Assembly: GCA_031393795.1 (NCBI GenBank)
Contig: JANMWE010000222.1
Location: forward strand, 1-41,008
DNA from: CAMLHU01 sp031393795
Lineage (GTDB): Bacteria; Gemmatimonadota; Gemmatimonadetes; Gemmatimonadales; GWC2-71-9
Length of the DNA stretch: 41,008 nucleotides
Direction of reading: 5' to 3'
This document shows, one piece after another, positions 17,535 through 25,885 of the stretch. The first letter of the stretch is position 1. Each line of letters opens with the position of its first letter. A program made the translations under genes and the position numbers. The notes below the pieces were generated by a model. That model was not told where the DNA came from, did no database searches, and worked only from the letters and a program-made list of their open reading frames with translations.

Positions 17535-18439
17535 TCGGCCTTGCGGAAGATGCGGAGCTTGGCGCTCCGCGCCCGGGGGTTGGCCGCCACCTCGGCAGCG
17601 TCAGGGACGATCGGCTTGCGGGGAACGAGGACGCCGAGCGGGGTGCCGCGGCAGGTGCAGATCGGCTGTTCCGGAGGGCAGATGCAGGAGCGGGCCCAGG
17701 CCTGGAACAACTGCTTCGCCACGCGGTCCTCACCCGAATGATAACCGATCACGGCCAGGTGTCCCCCTGGTCGGAGCGCGTCGAGGAAGGCGGGGAGGGC
17801 GCGCTCGAGCCCCTCGAGCTCGTCGTTCACCGCGATCCGGAGCGACTGGAAGAGCCGGGCGAAATCGCCTGGACCGCTGCGCGGGCCCAGGACCGACCGG
17901 ATGGCGTTCACGAGGTCGTCGCTCACCACGAAGGGGGCGTTGGCGCGGCGGCGCACGATGGCCCGCGCCAACTGGCGCGCCTTTCGCTCATCGCCCCAGT
18001 AATGGAAGATGTCGGCGAGGGTCTCTTCCTCGGCCTCGTTGAGGAGGTCGGCACCGGAGGGCCCTTCCCGCCCCATCCGCATGTCGAGCGCCGCCCCGGG
18101 ACGGAAGGTGAAGCCGCGAGTATCATCGTCCAGCTGCCGTGACGAGACGCCGAGATCGAGCAGGATGAAGTCGGGGGCGAAGGCCTTTACCGCCGCGAGC
18201 CCTTCGTCGCTCGCGAAGGGCGCCTCGAGGGTCTGGAGCCCTGCCCCGAGCCGCGCCCGCGCGATGGCCAGCGCCTCCGGATCGCGATCGATGCCGAGCA
18301 CCTCGGCGCCGAGGGCGAGGAACATCTCCGCGTGCCCGCCGTGCCCCAGGGTCGCGTCCACGACGCGACGGGCGCCCCGGGCCGCCGCGCGGATGGGGTC
18401 GAGGAGGACGGGGATGTGGGAAGGCGCGGGTGTCGTCAT
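17531..18439 (-). CDS. rsmH: 16S rRNA (cytosine1402-N4)-methyltransferase RsmH (MraW)
   Basis: A 302-residue SAM-dependent methyltransferase for C1402 of 16S rRNA. Visible features are HIPVLLDPI at the N-terminus, the SAM loop VVDATLGHGGHAEMFL (26-41), LLDLGVSSRQLDD, FHYWGDERKARQLA and GYHSGEDRVAK. It is the first gene of the dcw cluster here. mraZ, its usual upstream neighbour, is replaced by a hairpin and a tRNA-Asp gene. Confidence 0.97.
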   Translation of the reverse strand: MTTPAPSHIPVLLDPIRAAARGARRVVDATLGHGGHAEMFLALGAEVLGIDRDPEALAIARARLGAGLQTLEAPFASDEGLAAVKAFAPDFILLDLGVSSRQLDDDTRGFTFRPGAALDMRMGREGPSGADLLNEAEEETLADIFHYWGDERKARQLARAIVRRRANAPFVVSDDLVNAIRSVLGPRSGPGDFARLFQSLRIAVNDELEGLERALPAFLDALRPGGHLAVIGYHSGEDRVAKQLFQAWARSCICPPEQPICTCRGTPLGVLVPRKPIVPDAAEVAANPRARSAKLRIFRKAE

Positions 18440-18455
18440 AGGGCCTTGAACGGAG

Positions 18456-18485
18456 ACACCCCGGCGGCCGAGGCCGACGGGGTGT
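18456..18485 (-). terminator. GC-rich hairpin between tRNA-Asp and rsmH
   Basis: ACACCCCG and CGGGGTGT form a perfect 8-bp stem around a loop that can itself pair (GGCCGAGGCC). It lies 18 bases after the tRNA-Asp 3' end and about 16 bases before the rsmH ATG. There is no T-tract after it on the minus strand, so it may be a processing or attenuation structure in the rsmH leader rather than a full terminator. Confidence 0.4.
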
Positions 18486-18503
18486 TCCTATTTGCGCAGC
18501 GAG

Positions 18504-18578
18504 CGGGGCTGACGGGGCTCGAACCCGCGACCTCCGCAGTGACAGTGCGGCACTCTAACCAAGCTGAGCTACAGCCCC
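18504..18578 (-). tRNA. tRNA-Asp (anticodon GTC)
   Basis: A 75-nt cloverleaf on the minus strand. The acceptor arm GGGGCTG/CAGCCCC pairs fully, with discriminator G. The D arm GCTCAGCTTGGTTAGAGT, the anticodon arm CCGCA-CTGTCAC-TGCGG and the T loop GGGTTCGAGCCCC are regular. Anticodon GTC reads Asp codons. The 3' CCA is not encoded. Confidence 0.95.
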
Positions 18579-18592
18579 TGCACAGGTCGGCG

Positions 18593-18621
18593 AAGATACA
18601 ACCGCCGGGGTCCTATTGGAA
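18593..18621 (-). promoter_or_regulatory. Candidate sigma70-type promoter for tRNA-Asp
   Basis: TATCTT (18598-18593) is a reasonable -10 located 15 bases before the mature tRNA 5' end. TTCCAA (18621-18616) lies 17 bases upstream as a weak -35. The match is modest and rests on position. Confidence 0.3.
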
Positions 18622-18679
18622 GGCCTCGGGCCTCAGGCCACGGGCCTCGGGGACTGATATTCCCGAGGCCTGAGGCCCA
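18621..18679. repeat. GGCCTCAGGCC palindromic element after the secreted TPR gene
   Basis: GGGCCTCAGGCC (18628-18639) plus a TCGGG segment pairs with CCCGAGGCCTGAGGCCC (18662-18678), giving an extended, slightly bulged hairpin. It starts seven bases after the stop of the gene at 18686-20440. It has the look of a REP-type unit. It could also serve as a terminator or 3' stabiliser, although no T-tract follows on the minus strand. Confidence 0.55.
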
Positions 18680-18685
18680 GGTCGT

Positions 18686-20440
18686 TCACCGGCAGTAGGC
18701 GTGGATCATCGACTGCGTGCGCTGCTTGTACGTGACCACGTTCGCCAACATCTTGTCGATCGTCACGGGATTGGCGCCGGGGCCGGTCTTCCCGATGGTG
18801 AACCCGGTGTTGGATTCATCGAGCAGGGCATCCATCCGCCGGGCGATGTCGCACGACTTCCCCTGCTCCGCCTGGGTGTCGTACTTGCCGGCGGTCTGCA
18901 GCGCCGCGTACCCCATCAGCAGATTGGCGGACGGCACGATGCGGGGATCGGTCGATGCGGGCACCGCCACGTGCAGGAGCGTGTAGGCCCCTTCCGGATC
19001 AGTCGGCGCCGTGGTCAGGAGTCCGCGGGCGGCGTTGGTGAAGTTGACCGCGATGGCCAGCTTCTGCTGGTCGTCACCCTTGGCGGCGACCAACATACCA
19101 TACCGCGCGGCATCGGCCCACCGCTTCCCCTTGAGCAGGATGTCGACCGCCGCGAGCGCCGGGGTCACGTCGCTCGAATCGAGCGCGAGGACGCGGTCGG
19201 TGGTGGTCAGGATCTTGTCGGACATCCCGTTGATCGAATACGCAGCGAGCAGCTGCCCGACCAGGTTCTTGTTGGCCGGGAACTTCGATGCACCGAACTC
19301 GGCCCACCGGAGGTAGGTGGCCTTGAGGGCGGTGCTGTCGACCCATGTGACGCTGTCCCCCTGGAACAGGGCGCCGGCGGTCACCACGACACGGAAGACG
19401 AAGTTCGAGTCCGCCGCCTTGGTGCTGTCGATCAGGATGATCTGCTCGAGCGAACCGACCGAGCAGGTGTACTTGGACTGGAACAGGCAGGCGCTCGAGC
19501 GGAGGTCCCACATCGCCGTGTCGAGCGAGTCGAGCGCGATGCCGCGATTGGCCACGATCTCGGCGGCGTCCGGCCGGCCGTAGTTACGGAAGACCTTCGA
19601 GGCCGCCTCGATCAGCGTGCGGTTGGTCGGCGCCGCCTCGATGATCTGCTGCCACTTGAGCACGACGTTGGCCGTGTCGGTCTTGCTGTCGTAATAGGTC
19701 GCCAGTTCACCGAGCGCCTTCAGGGAGAGCGAGTCCGCCCGGACGGTCAGGTCGAGTTCGGGGACGTACGCCGGATCGGCGACCGAACGGGATTTGGCCA
19801 GCTGGGCCAGGCAGTAGTGCGCCAGACCGTGGGCCGGATAAGCGCGGAGCGCCTTGGCCGCCGACTCCGCCGCCTTCACCGGGCTCGTGGCCAACTGGTC
19901 CATGCACCCCTTGGCGTCGGCCTGGGCGCGCACCACCTGGGCGAACCCCGCGGCGACCGCTTCGCCGAACTGCTGCAGGGACTGTCCTGGCAGCTGCCGG
20001 ACGATGAGGGTGTTGCCGGGATCGTCGGCGCCGGTCGAAAGGCGCGCGCGGGCACGGAACTGCGTGCCCTCGCGGTTGAGCTCCGTGAACAGCAGCGTGC
20101 GCGACTGCAGCGAGCTCGCCAGCCGGTACGCGCTCTCGCGGTTCAGGATCGCGTCGGCCGGATAGGAGAACTCGGCCAACGCGTGGTTCATCTGATCGCG
20201 CGGGATCACGAAGAACGTCGTCCCGACCTGCCGGTCGAACTTCGTCCGGAGGGCGGCGCCGACGGCGACCGCGGCGGCGGAATCCGACGCGCGGTCGGTA
20301 TAGGGCGTGGCCACCAGCATCCGGGGCGCAGTGGCGGCGCCCGCCGGACGGCCACGGTTGATGGGGATCTGTGCGGCGAGAGAGCCCACGCTCACGCCGA
20401 TGAGCGCGAGCATCGGGACGGTCCTGCGCAGCAGCGACAT
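18686..20440 (-). CDS. Secreted TPR-like protein of unknown function
   Basis: A 584-residue protein beginning with a clear signal peptide (basic MSLLRR, hydrophobic core, GSLAAQ cleavage region near 20-24). The N-terminal third (about 35-175) looks like an alpha/beta domain, with MLVATPYTDR and a later TLLFTELNREG, reminiscent of stress/TolB-N-like folds; this is inference. From about residue 195 it consists of helical, TPR-like repeats (for example AHYCLAQLAKS, AAEIVANRGIALDSLD, KILTTTDRVLALDSS). A strong Shine-Dalgarno (GGGAGGT) precedes the ATG at 20440. It is a single-gene unit between two tRNAs and seems transcribed separately. No enzymatic motif is visible. Confidence 0.85.
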   Translation of the reverse strand: MSLLRRTVPMLALIGVSVGSLAAQIPINRGRPAGAATAPRMLVATPYTDRASDSAAAVAVGAALRTKFDRQVGTTFFVIPRDQMNHALAEFSYPADAILNRESAYRLASSLQSRTLLFTELNREGTQFRARARLSTGADDPGNTLIVRQLPGQSLQQFGEAVAAGFAQVVRAQADAKGCMDQLATSPVKAAESAAKALRAYPAHGLAHYCLAQLAKSRSVADPAYVPELDLTVRADSLSLKALGELATYYDSKTDTANVVLKWQQIIEAAPTNRTLIEAASKVFRNYGRPDAAEIVANRGIALDSLDTAMWDLRSSACLFQSKYTCSVGSLEQIILIDSTKAADSNFVFRVVVTAGALFQGDSVTWVDSTALKATYLRWAEFGASKFPANKNLVGQLLAAYSINGMSDKILTTTDRVLALDSSDVTPALAAVDILLKGKRWADAARYGMLVAAKGDDQQKLAIAVNFTNAARGLLTTAPTDPEGAYTLLHVAVPASTDPRIVPSANLLMGYAALQTAGKYDTQAEQGKSCDIARRMDALLDESNTGFTIGKTGPGANPVTIDKMLANVVTYKQRTQSMIHAYCR

Positions 20441-20510
20441 CGCTATCTACCTCCCAAACGGTTCAGGCGCGCGGCGAATGGCCGCAGAATGCGCCGAGTG
20501 AGACGGGCCA

Positions 20511-20585
20511 TGGGCGAAGAGGGATTCGAACCCCCGACATCCTGCGTGTAAGGCAGGCGCTCTGGACCAGCTGAGCTATTCGCCC
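20511..20585 (-). tRNA. tRNA-Val (anticodon TAC)
   Basis: A 75-nt cloverleaf on the minus strand. The acceptor arm GGGCGAA/TTCGCCC pairs in all seven positions, with discriminator A. The anticodon arm CCTGC-CTTACAC-GCAGG carries TAC for Val, and the T arm GGGGGTTCGAATCCCTC is regular with one G-T pair. CCA is not encoded. It starts only eight bases after the stop of the DUF3098-like gene, so the two are probably cotranscribed. Confidence 0.95.
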
Positions 20586-20593
20586 CGAAGATC

Positions 20594-20782
20594 CTAGAGC
20601 GCCAACCCTACAGGCACCAACACACAGTAACCGAGGACCAACAGTATCGAAGCGGGAGTGGTACTCCCTGCACTGAGCAGCAAGTACCCTGCCACCAGAC
20701 TTACGGCCCCGAGGCCGAGGATAACGAGGTTCCTTCGACCGAGGGGGAAACCGCTGCGGCCAGAAGTGGCGGAAGTGACCAT
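20594..20782 (-). CDS. Small two-helix membrane protein, DUF3098-like
   Basis: A 62-residue protein: a short polar head with FPLGRRN (12-18), membrane helix 1 (about 18-37, ending LLLSAGS), a short loop, and helix 2 (about 45-62, ILLVLGYCVLVPVGLAL). The PxGRRN entry, an SxGS-type loop and the L-x-LGY-V-L-P pattern resemble DUF3098, a family of tiny membrane proteins known mainly from Bacteroidota and relatives; function unknown. Base composition is less GC-rich than in its neighbours. It overlaps no gene and sits between the HExxH protease and tRNA-Val. Confidence 0.75.
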   Translation of the reverse strand: MVTSATSGRSGFPLGRRNLVILGLGAVSLVAGYLLLSAGSTTPASILLVLGYCVLVPVGLAL

Positions 20783-20790
20783 AGAATTGA

Positions 20791-20819
20791 AGGTTACACC
20801 CCCTGCGGTCCTTGGTCAA
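20791..20819 (-). promoter_or_regulatory. Candidate sigma70-type promoter for the DUF3098-like gene and tRNA-Val
   Basis: TTGACC (20819-20814) and TAACCT (20796-20791) are separated by exactly 17 bases. The site lies within the last codons of the upstream protease gene. The expected start of transcription (about 20784) is almost at the ATG (20782), which would make the mRNA leaderless. Confidence 0.45.
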
Positions 20820-21729
20820 TCGGAGGCGGCGGCCCCTCGCCGGGCGTGGGAACGCTCGCCTCTTCCGGGGGAAGTTCCCACCCCGTATCGAGGGCGGCAC
20901 GGCGCGGACGCTCCCGGCGTCGGCGGAGCCACCACGCCACCGCGACCACCAGCCCGACCAGCGACCACCACCCCCCGGCGATGAACCAGAGCACGCCGCG
21001 GAACCGCTGCCGGGTCTCCTGCTGCCACTCCGACTCGAAGCGCGAGAGCTCGCGCCCGGTGACCGAGTGCACCGCATTCGCGAACTCTTCTCCCCGGGCC
21101 AGGCTGTCGATGAGCGGAGCGAGATCCCCGCCGGGGATCCGCTCGGCGAGCGCGCTGACCGCCGACTCGGCGAGTCCGTAGGCCCGATCCGCCATCGGCG
21201 CCGCCGAGCGGAGCTGGCCGTCGAGGTCGCCGAGAGTGGGGACGCCGGTGGCGAGCACGCTCAGGTGCATTTCGAGCGCGGTGAGGCGGTCCCACTCGCC
21301 GGCGGCGAGGGCGGCGTAGCCTTCGTCGAACCAGAGTGGAAGCCGGCTCCGGACGGCGCCCCGGAGGACGAGGTGCGCCAGCTCGTGACGCAGCGTGCGA
21401 GGGAGATCCGGGAGGTCGGCTCGGAGAATGATGGTGCGGCTCTCGGGGAAGGCGACCGCCGCCCCCCACCCCGGGGCGCGCCCCCGGGAGAGCCGGGACA
21501 TCTCCCCCGAATCGGCCACGAGCACGAGCTGGAGCGGCCCCGGCGACCGGCGTCCGAGACCGGGCCAGGTCGTGGGACGATCCGCCAGTTCGGCCAACCC
21601 GATGGCGGCGTCGAGCCGTCGGGCCGTGGCGACGGCGCGAACATCGCCGACCTGGGCCACCCGGAACGAATCGGCCGGGGTCGCCTGTTGGGCGGCCCCG
21701 GCCAGCACCAGCAGCAGCCCCCCGATCAC
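20794..21729 (-). CDS. Membrane-anchored HExxH zinc peptidase, MA (gluzincin) type
   Basis: A 311-residue protein. A hydrophobic N-terminus (MIGGLLLVLAGAAQQ) looks like a signal peptide, so the domain is probably outside the membrane. The zinc motif is RHELAH (114-119) with a downstream LWFDEGYAA (132-140) whose Glu136 is the likely third ligand; this is the gluzincin layout. A C-terminal membrane segment (about 254-275, VLWFIAGGWWSLVGLVVAVAW) is followed by a basic stop-transfer stretch and a proline-rich tail. The GTG at 21729 overlaps the preceding stop (GTGA) and is chosen because the signal peptide begins there. Substrate unknown. It is the last gene of the chemosensory block, so a link with that system is possible but unproven. 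Confidence 0.8.
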   Translation of the reverse strand: MIGGLLLVLAGAAQQATPADSFRVAQVGDVRAVATARRLDAAIGLAELADRPTTWPGLGRRSPGPLQLVLVADSGEMSRLSRGRAPGWGAAVAFPESRTIILRADLPDLPRTLRHELAHLVLRGAVRSRLPLWFDEGYAALAAGEWDRLTALEMHLSVLATGVPTLGDLDGQLRSAAPMADRAYGLAESAVSALAERIPGGDLAPLIDSLARGEEFANAVHSVTGRELSRFESEWQQETRQRFRGVLWFIAGGWWSLVGLVVAVAWWLRRRRERPRRAALDTGWELPPEEASVPTPGEGPPPPIDQGPQGV

Positions 21730-22604
21730 GCCTGGGTCGCCGTCCGCGGAGGCTCCTCGCCCCTGGCCACGAGGTCGAGCATCTCCTTGCAGCGCTTCCC
21801 CCATGGATTGAACTTGTTGGCCTTGTGTCCGTCGCTCCACGCCTTCTTGGCGCCGTCCGGGTCGCCGGCGAACCAGCGGGCCCGCCCGAGTTCGTACCAG
21901 GCCTCGATCAGGTTGGGGCCGAACTGCAGCGTCTTCTCGAAGAACACCTGCGCATCCTCGAACATCTCGCGCTCGAGGTACACGAGACCGAGATAGTAGT
22001 GCGCGTAGAGGGTGGCCTTGCGGTCGTTGTCGAGCCGGATGGCCTTGGAGAGGTGTTCGATCGCCTCGCCGAAGATCCGCTTCTTGAGGCAGATGTAGCC
22101 GACGTTGATCCGCGCCAGCGAATTGGCCGGCTCCTTCATCAGCACCTTCGAAAAGGTGGCCAGCGCGTCGTCGTAATCCTCGTGCAGCATCTGGGCCCAC
22201 CCGAGCAGCGACTGGGCTTGGACCTCGTTGGGCGAGAGCGTGAGGGCCTTCTCGAGCGCCTGGATGGCCCCGGAGTAATCACCCAGGGAGATCAGGCTCC
22301 ACCCCTTTTCGATGAAGGTGCTCGCCCCGATGTGGTCGGCCTGCACCACGGGGCGCTGGCCCGTGAACATCGGCGCCGGCGCGGTGGCGGTGTCGGCGGC
22401 CTGGGACTTGTACTTGTCCACCAGCTGACGGATATCCTCCTTCAGTTGCCCGAGCTCGGTGAGCGTCCCATCGACCCGCTTGAAGAGGGCGATGATCTCG
22501 CGCTTGACCGTTTCGCGCTCGGCGAACGCCTGGGCGGCGTCGAGCTTGGTGCTGATCTCCTGGTATTGCTGACGGAGCGAGACGACGAATGGTTCAGCAC
22601 TCAT
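21726..22604 (-). CDS. TPR protein with N-terminal coiled coil
   Basis: A 292-residue cytoplasmic protein. The first about 80 residues are a charged helix (IALFKRVDGTLTELGQLKEDI) that probably forms a coiled coil. About residues 100-275 contain at least four TPR units (GWSLISLGDYSGAIQALEKA; SLLGWAQMLHEDYDDALATF; YYLGLVYLEREMFEDAQVFF; AWYELGRARWFAGDPDGAKK). The ATG at 22604 is chosen because the further open frame upstream is only cheW shadow. It follows cheW by seven bases and overlaps the peptidase gene, so it is likely a scaffold or adaptor of the chemosensory block. Confidence 0.85.
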   Translation of the reverse strand: MSAEPFVVSLRQQYQEISTKLDAAQAFAERETVKREIIALFKRVDGTLTELGQLKEDIRQLVDKYKSQAADTATAPAPMFTGQRPVVQADHIGASTFIEKGWSLISLGDYSGAIQALEKALTLSPNEVQAQSLLGWAQMLHEDYDDALATFSKVLMKEPANSLARINVGYICLKKRIFGEAIEHLSKAIRLDNDRKATLYAHYYLGLVYLEREMFEDAQVFFEKTLQFGPNLIEAWYELGRARWFAGDPDGAKKAWSDGHKANKFNPWGKRCKEMLDLVARGEEPPRTATQA

Positions 22605-22611
22605 CGGATGA

Positions 22612-23082
22612 TCAGGCCGCGCCCACGGACTTGAGGGCGAGCCGCTCCTTGGACGACAAGAGCCGCCCGGCGTTGAGGATGACGACGGTCCGCTCACCTT
22701 CGCGCACGAGCAGGCCGCTGATGTATTCGGCGGCGAGGCCCCGCACCAGGGGCGGGGGCGCGGCGATGGCGCCACCGTCCACCCGGGCCACGTCGAGCAC
22801 CTGGTCGACCACGATGCCGACCCGCTGCCCTTCGATGTCCAGGACCATCATCCGCGTCTCCTCCGTCAAGTCGGCCTTGAGCGAGAGCCGCTTCCGCAGG
22901 TCGATGACGGGGACCGAGATCCCTTCGAAGGTCACGACCCCCTCGAGGTAGTCGGGGGATTTGGGGAGGGCGGCGGGCTGTTCGTAGCGCAGGATCCGCT
23001 CGACCTGGAATACGTTCAGGCCGAACTCCTGGCTTCCCACCCGGAAGCACACGATCTGGATCTCGTCGCCGGTGGTCGTCAC
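22612..23082 (-). CDS. cheW: CheW-type coupling protein (canonical copy)
   Basis: A 156-residue single CheW domain (IQIVCFRVGSQEFGLNVFQVERIL; VVTFEGISVPVIDLRKRL; MVLDIEGQRVGIVVDQVLDV), with each part here being a separate stretch of the two SH3-like subdomains. Such proteins bridge receptors and the CheA kinase. It has the most typical sequence of the three CheW copies in the window, including the E-x-I-L binding region and the VDxVLxV stretch. The GTG at 23082 overlaps the stop of the upstream divergent cheW. Confidence 0.9.
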   Translation of the reverse strand: MTTTGDEIQIVCFRVGSQEFGLNVFQVERILRYEQPAALPKSPDYLEGVVTFEGISVPVIDLRKRLSLKADLTEETRMMVLDIEGQRVGIVVDQVLDVARVDGGAIAAPPPLVRGLAAEYISGLLVREGERTVVILNAGRLLSSKERLALKSVGAA

Positions 23083-23500
23083 GTGGAGGCTCCCGCGCCG
23101 GCGATGCGTTCGCCGAGGGCGTTGAGGTCGAGGATCGGGACGGTCCCGTCCTGCTGTCGCGCGATAGCCGCGGCGTAGGGGAGGCCCGGCAGACCGACCG
23201 CCGGCAGCACCTCCCCGCGTTGCACCACAAAAGCGTCGTCGACTTCGAGGCAGATCGGCCGGCCGGCCGCGCGGACCAGCACCGTGGCGGTGCCGCGGGT
23301 CTCGGGTGCGGGGCCTCCGGCGAGGAACGCGCCCAGATGGAGGAGCGGCACGAGGCGCCCGCGCGATTCGATCACGCCCCGCATCGACTCGAGGAGGCTC
23401 GGCGCCGGCAGCACGGCCCCGAGTTCTCCGACCTCGAGCACGTCGGCCGCGGGCAGGCCCAGTCGGCGGCCGTCGGCCTCGACCTCGAGCCAGGTGGCGA

Positions 23501-23504
<4 letters not shown>
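23079..23504 (-). CDS. CheW-like protein, divergent copy
   Basis: A 141-residue CheW-like domain (WLEVEADGRRLGLPAADVLE; RGVIESRGRLVPLLHLGAFL; CLEVDDAFVVQRGEVLPAV). Typical hydrophobic pattern and the L-P-x-x-x-V-L-E entry are kept, but the V-D-x-V element of the second subdomain is altered to EVDDAFVV. It overlaps cheB and the next cheW by four bases each. It may be a second coupling protein for a different partner, or a CheW variant that interrupts arrays; this is inference. Confidence 0.8.
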
Positions 23505-24572
<1,068 letters not shown>

Positions 24573-24589
<17 letters not shown>

Positions 24590-25061
24590 CGGTCGCCAGG
24601 GTGCGGATCCAGAGGGATCCATCGTTGGCCTGCAGGCGGAGGGAGCGACCGGTCGTGCCGCCGGTGGCCTCCGCCGTGATCTTCACGCCTTGTTCCTGCA
24701 GCACCTGGCGCGTCGCCACGACATTCCGTTCTCCCATCTGGACCGCGCCCGACGGCGACAGGTTGCCGAACATCGATGCCCCGCCCACCAGGCGGGCGGT
24801 GATCCGAGTGCGGTCCGCCCCGAGCGCTTCCATCTTCTCGAGCAGGAGCGGCACCGCCGACTGCGGGAACTTGGCGGGGTTCTCGATGGAGCGGCTGAGG
24901 CTCTTGTTGGGGAGGAGGATGTGGGCCATCCCGGCGACCAGCGCGACGGGGTCGTGCAGGCAGATGGCCACGCAGCTCCCGAGCCCCAGGGTGACGAGTT
25001 CGGCGTCGCCCGCGGCGGTGTTGAGGTCCGCCACCTTGACCACGATCGAGCCCGGCTTCAC
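24573..25061 (-). CDS. cheD: Chemoreceptor glutamine deamidase CheD
   Basis: A 162-residue enzyme. The catalytic residues T24 (ELVTLGLGSC), C30 and H47 (AGMAHILLP) match the CheD triad, and RLVGGASMF follows. CheD deamidates receptors and, in several systems, binds and stimulates CheC; a CheC gene is present upstream at 35616-36236. The GTG at 25061 overlaps the cheR stop (GTGA). The longer open frame upstream is cheR shadow. Confidence 0.93.
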
Positions 25062-25885
25062 CCGGGCTTCCGGAAGATACGTTCGCGCACGTCGACCACT
25101 TCCAGCCGCTCGCGCGCGACACCCATCAGGGTCTCGACCTTGCCGAGCAGCAGGAAGCCGCCGGGCGCGAGCGCCGAGGCGAAATGCTCGAAGAGCCGTT
25201 CCTGCCCGTCCCGGTCGAAATAGATCACCACGTTGCGACACACGACGAGATCATAGGGTGGGGTCGGTGGCGGTTCGCGCAGGAGGTCCTGACGGCGCAC
25301 GTCGACCATTCGCTTGAGGATCGGGACCACTTCCCGGTCGTCGGTGCCGACGGGCCGGAAATACTTGGCGGTGAGTGCCGGCGGCATCTCCATGAACGCG
25401 GAGGTCGGGTACCGACCGGTGCGGGCACGGGCCATCACCAGCTCATCGATGTCGGTGGCGACGATGCGAGCCCGGTTGGCCCAGGCGGGCTTCCCCATCC
25501 GTTCGGCCTCTTCCGCCAGGATCAGTGCGAGCGTGTACGGCTCTTCGCCGGAGGAACAGCCCGCGCTCCAGACCCGCACCGCCCCTTCGCGCGCCGTCAG
25601 CAGACCGGGCAGGACCAGGGTGCGCAGGCGCTCCCAGGTCTCCGGGTTCCGGTAGAGCCGCGTGACGTTGATGGTCAGCGTGTCCTTCAACTTTTCGAGC
25701 TCGGCGGGATCCTGCCGCAGCAGATCGCTGTACGCGCCGTAGCTCTCGGCACCGCGGGCCCGCATCCGCACCGCGATCCGGCGGCGGAGGACCTTCTCCT
25801 TGTAGTCGGCGAGCTGCATCCCCGCCGCCCGGGCGATCTCGCCGGTGAGGCGCGCGAAGCCCTCGGGATCGCCGGTGAGCATCAT
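25058..25885 (-). CDS. cheR: Chemoreceptor methyltransferase CheR
   Basis: A 275-residue SAM-dependent methyltransferase for receptor glutamates. The N-terminal helical domain is followed by the CheR signature NVTRLYRNPETWE, the SAM loop VWSAGCSSGEEPYTLAL, IVATDIDELVMARA and VVCRNVVIYFD. The phenylalanine usual in the family's TxFFR motif is replaced (TRLYR), which is unusual but conservative. The ATG at 25885 overlaps the PATAN-TPR gene stop (ATGA). Confidence 0.95.
   Translation of the reverse strand: MMLTGDPEGFARLTGEIARAAGMQLADYKEKVLRRRIAVRMRARGAESYGAYSDLLRQDPAELEKLKDTLTINVTRLYRNPETWERLRTLVLPGLLTAREGAVRVWSAGCSSGEEPYTLALILAEEAERMGKPAWANRARIVATDIDELVMARARTGRYPTSAFMEMPPALTAKYFRPVGTDDREVVPILKRMVDVRRQDLLREPPPTPPYDLVVCRNVVIYFDRDGQERLFEHFASALAPGGFLLLGKVETLMGVARERLEVVDVRERIFRKPG

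Noticed and set aside
17086..17733. N-terminal extension of FtsI over ftsL and rsmH
   Set aside because: It is shadow sequence. The conserved membrane-anchor start MAKFETRLTVVQ at 17085 follows the ftsL stop directly.
18621..18679. Classical intrinsic terminator
   Set aside because: The stem is strong but is not followed by a T-tract on the minus strand, so it is listed as a palindromic repeat with a possible terminator role only.
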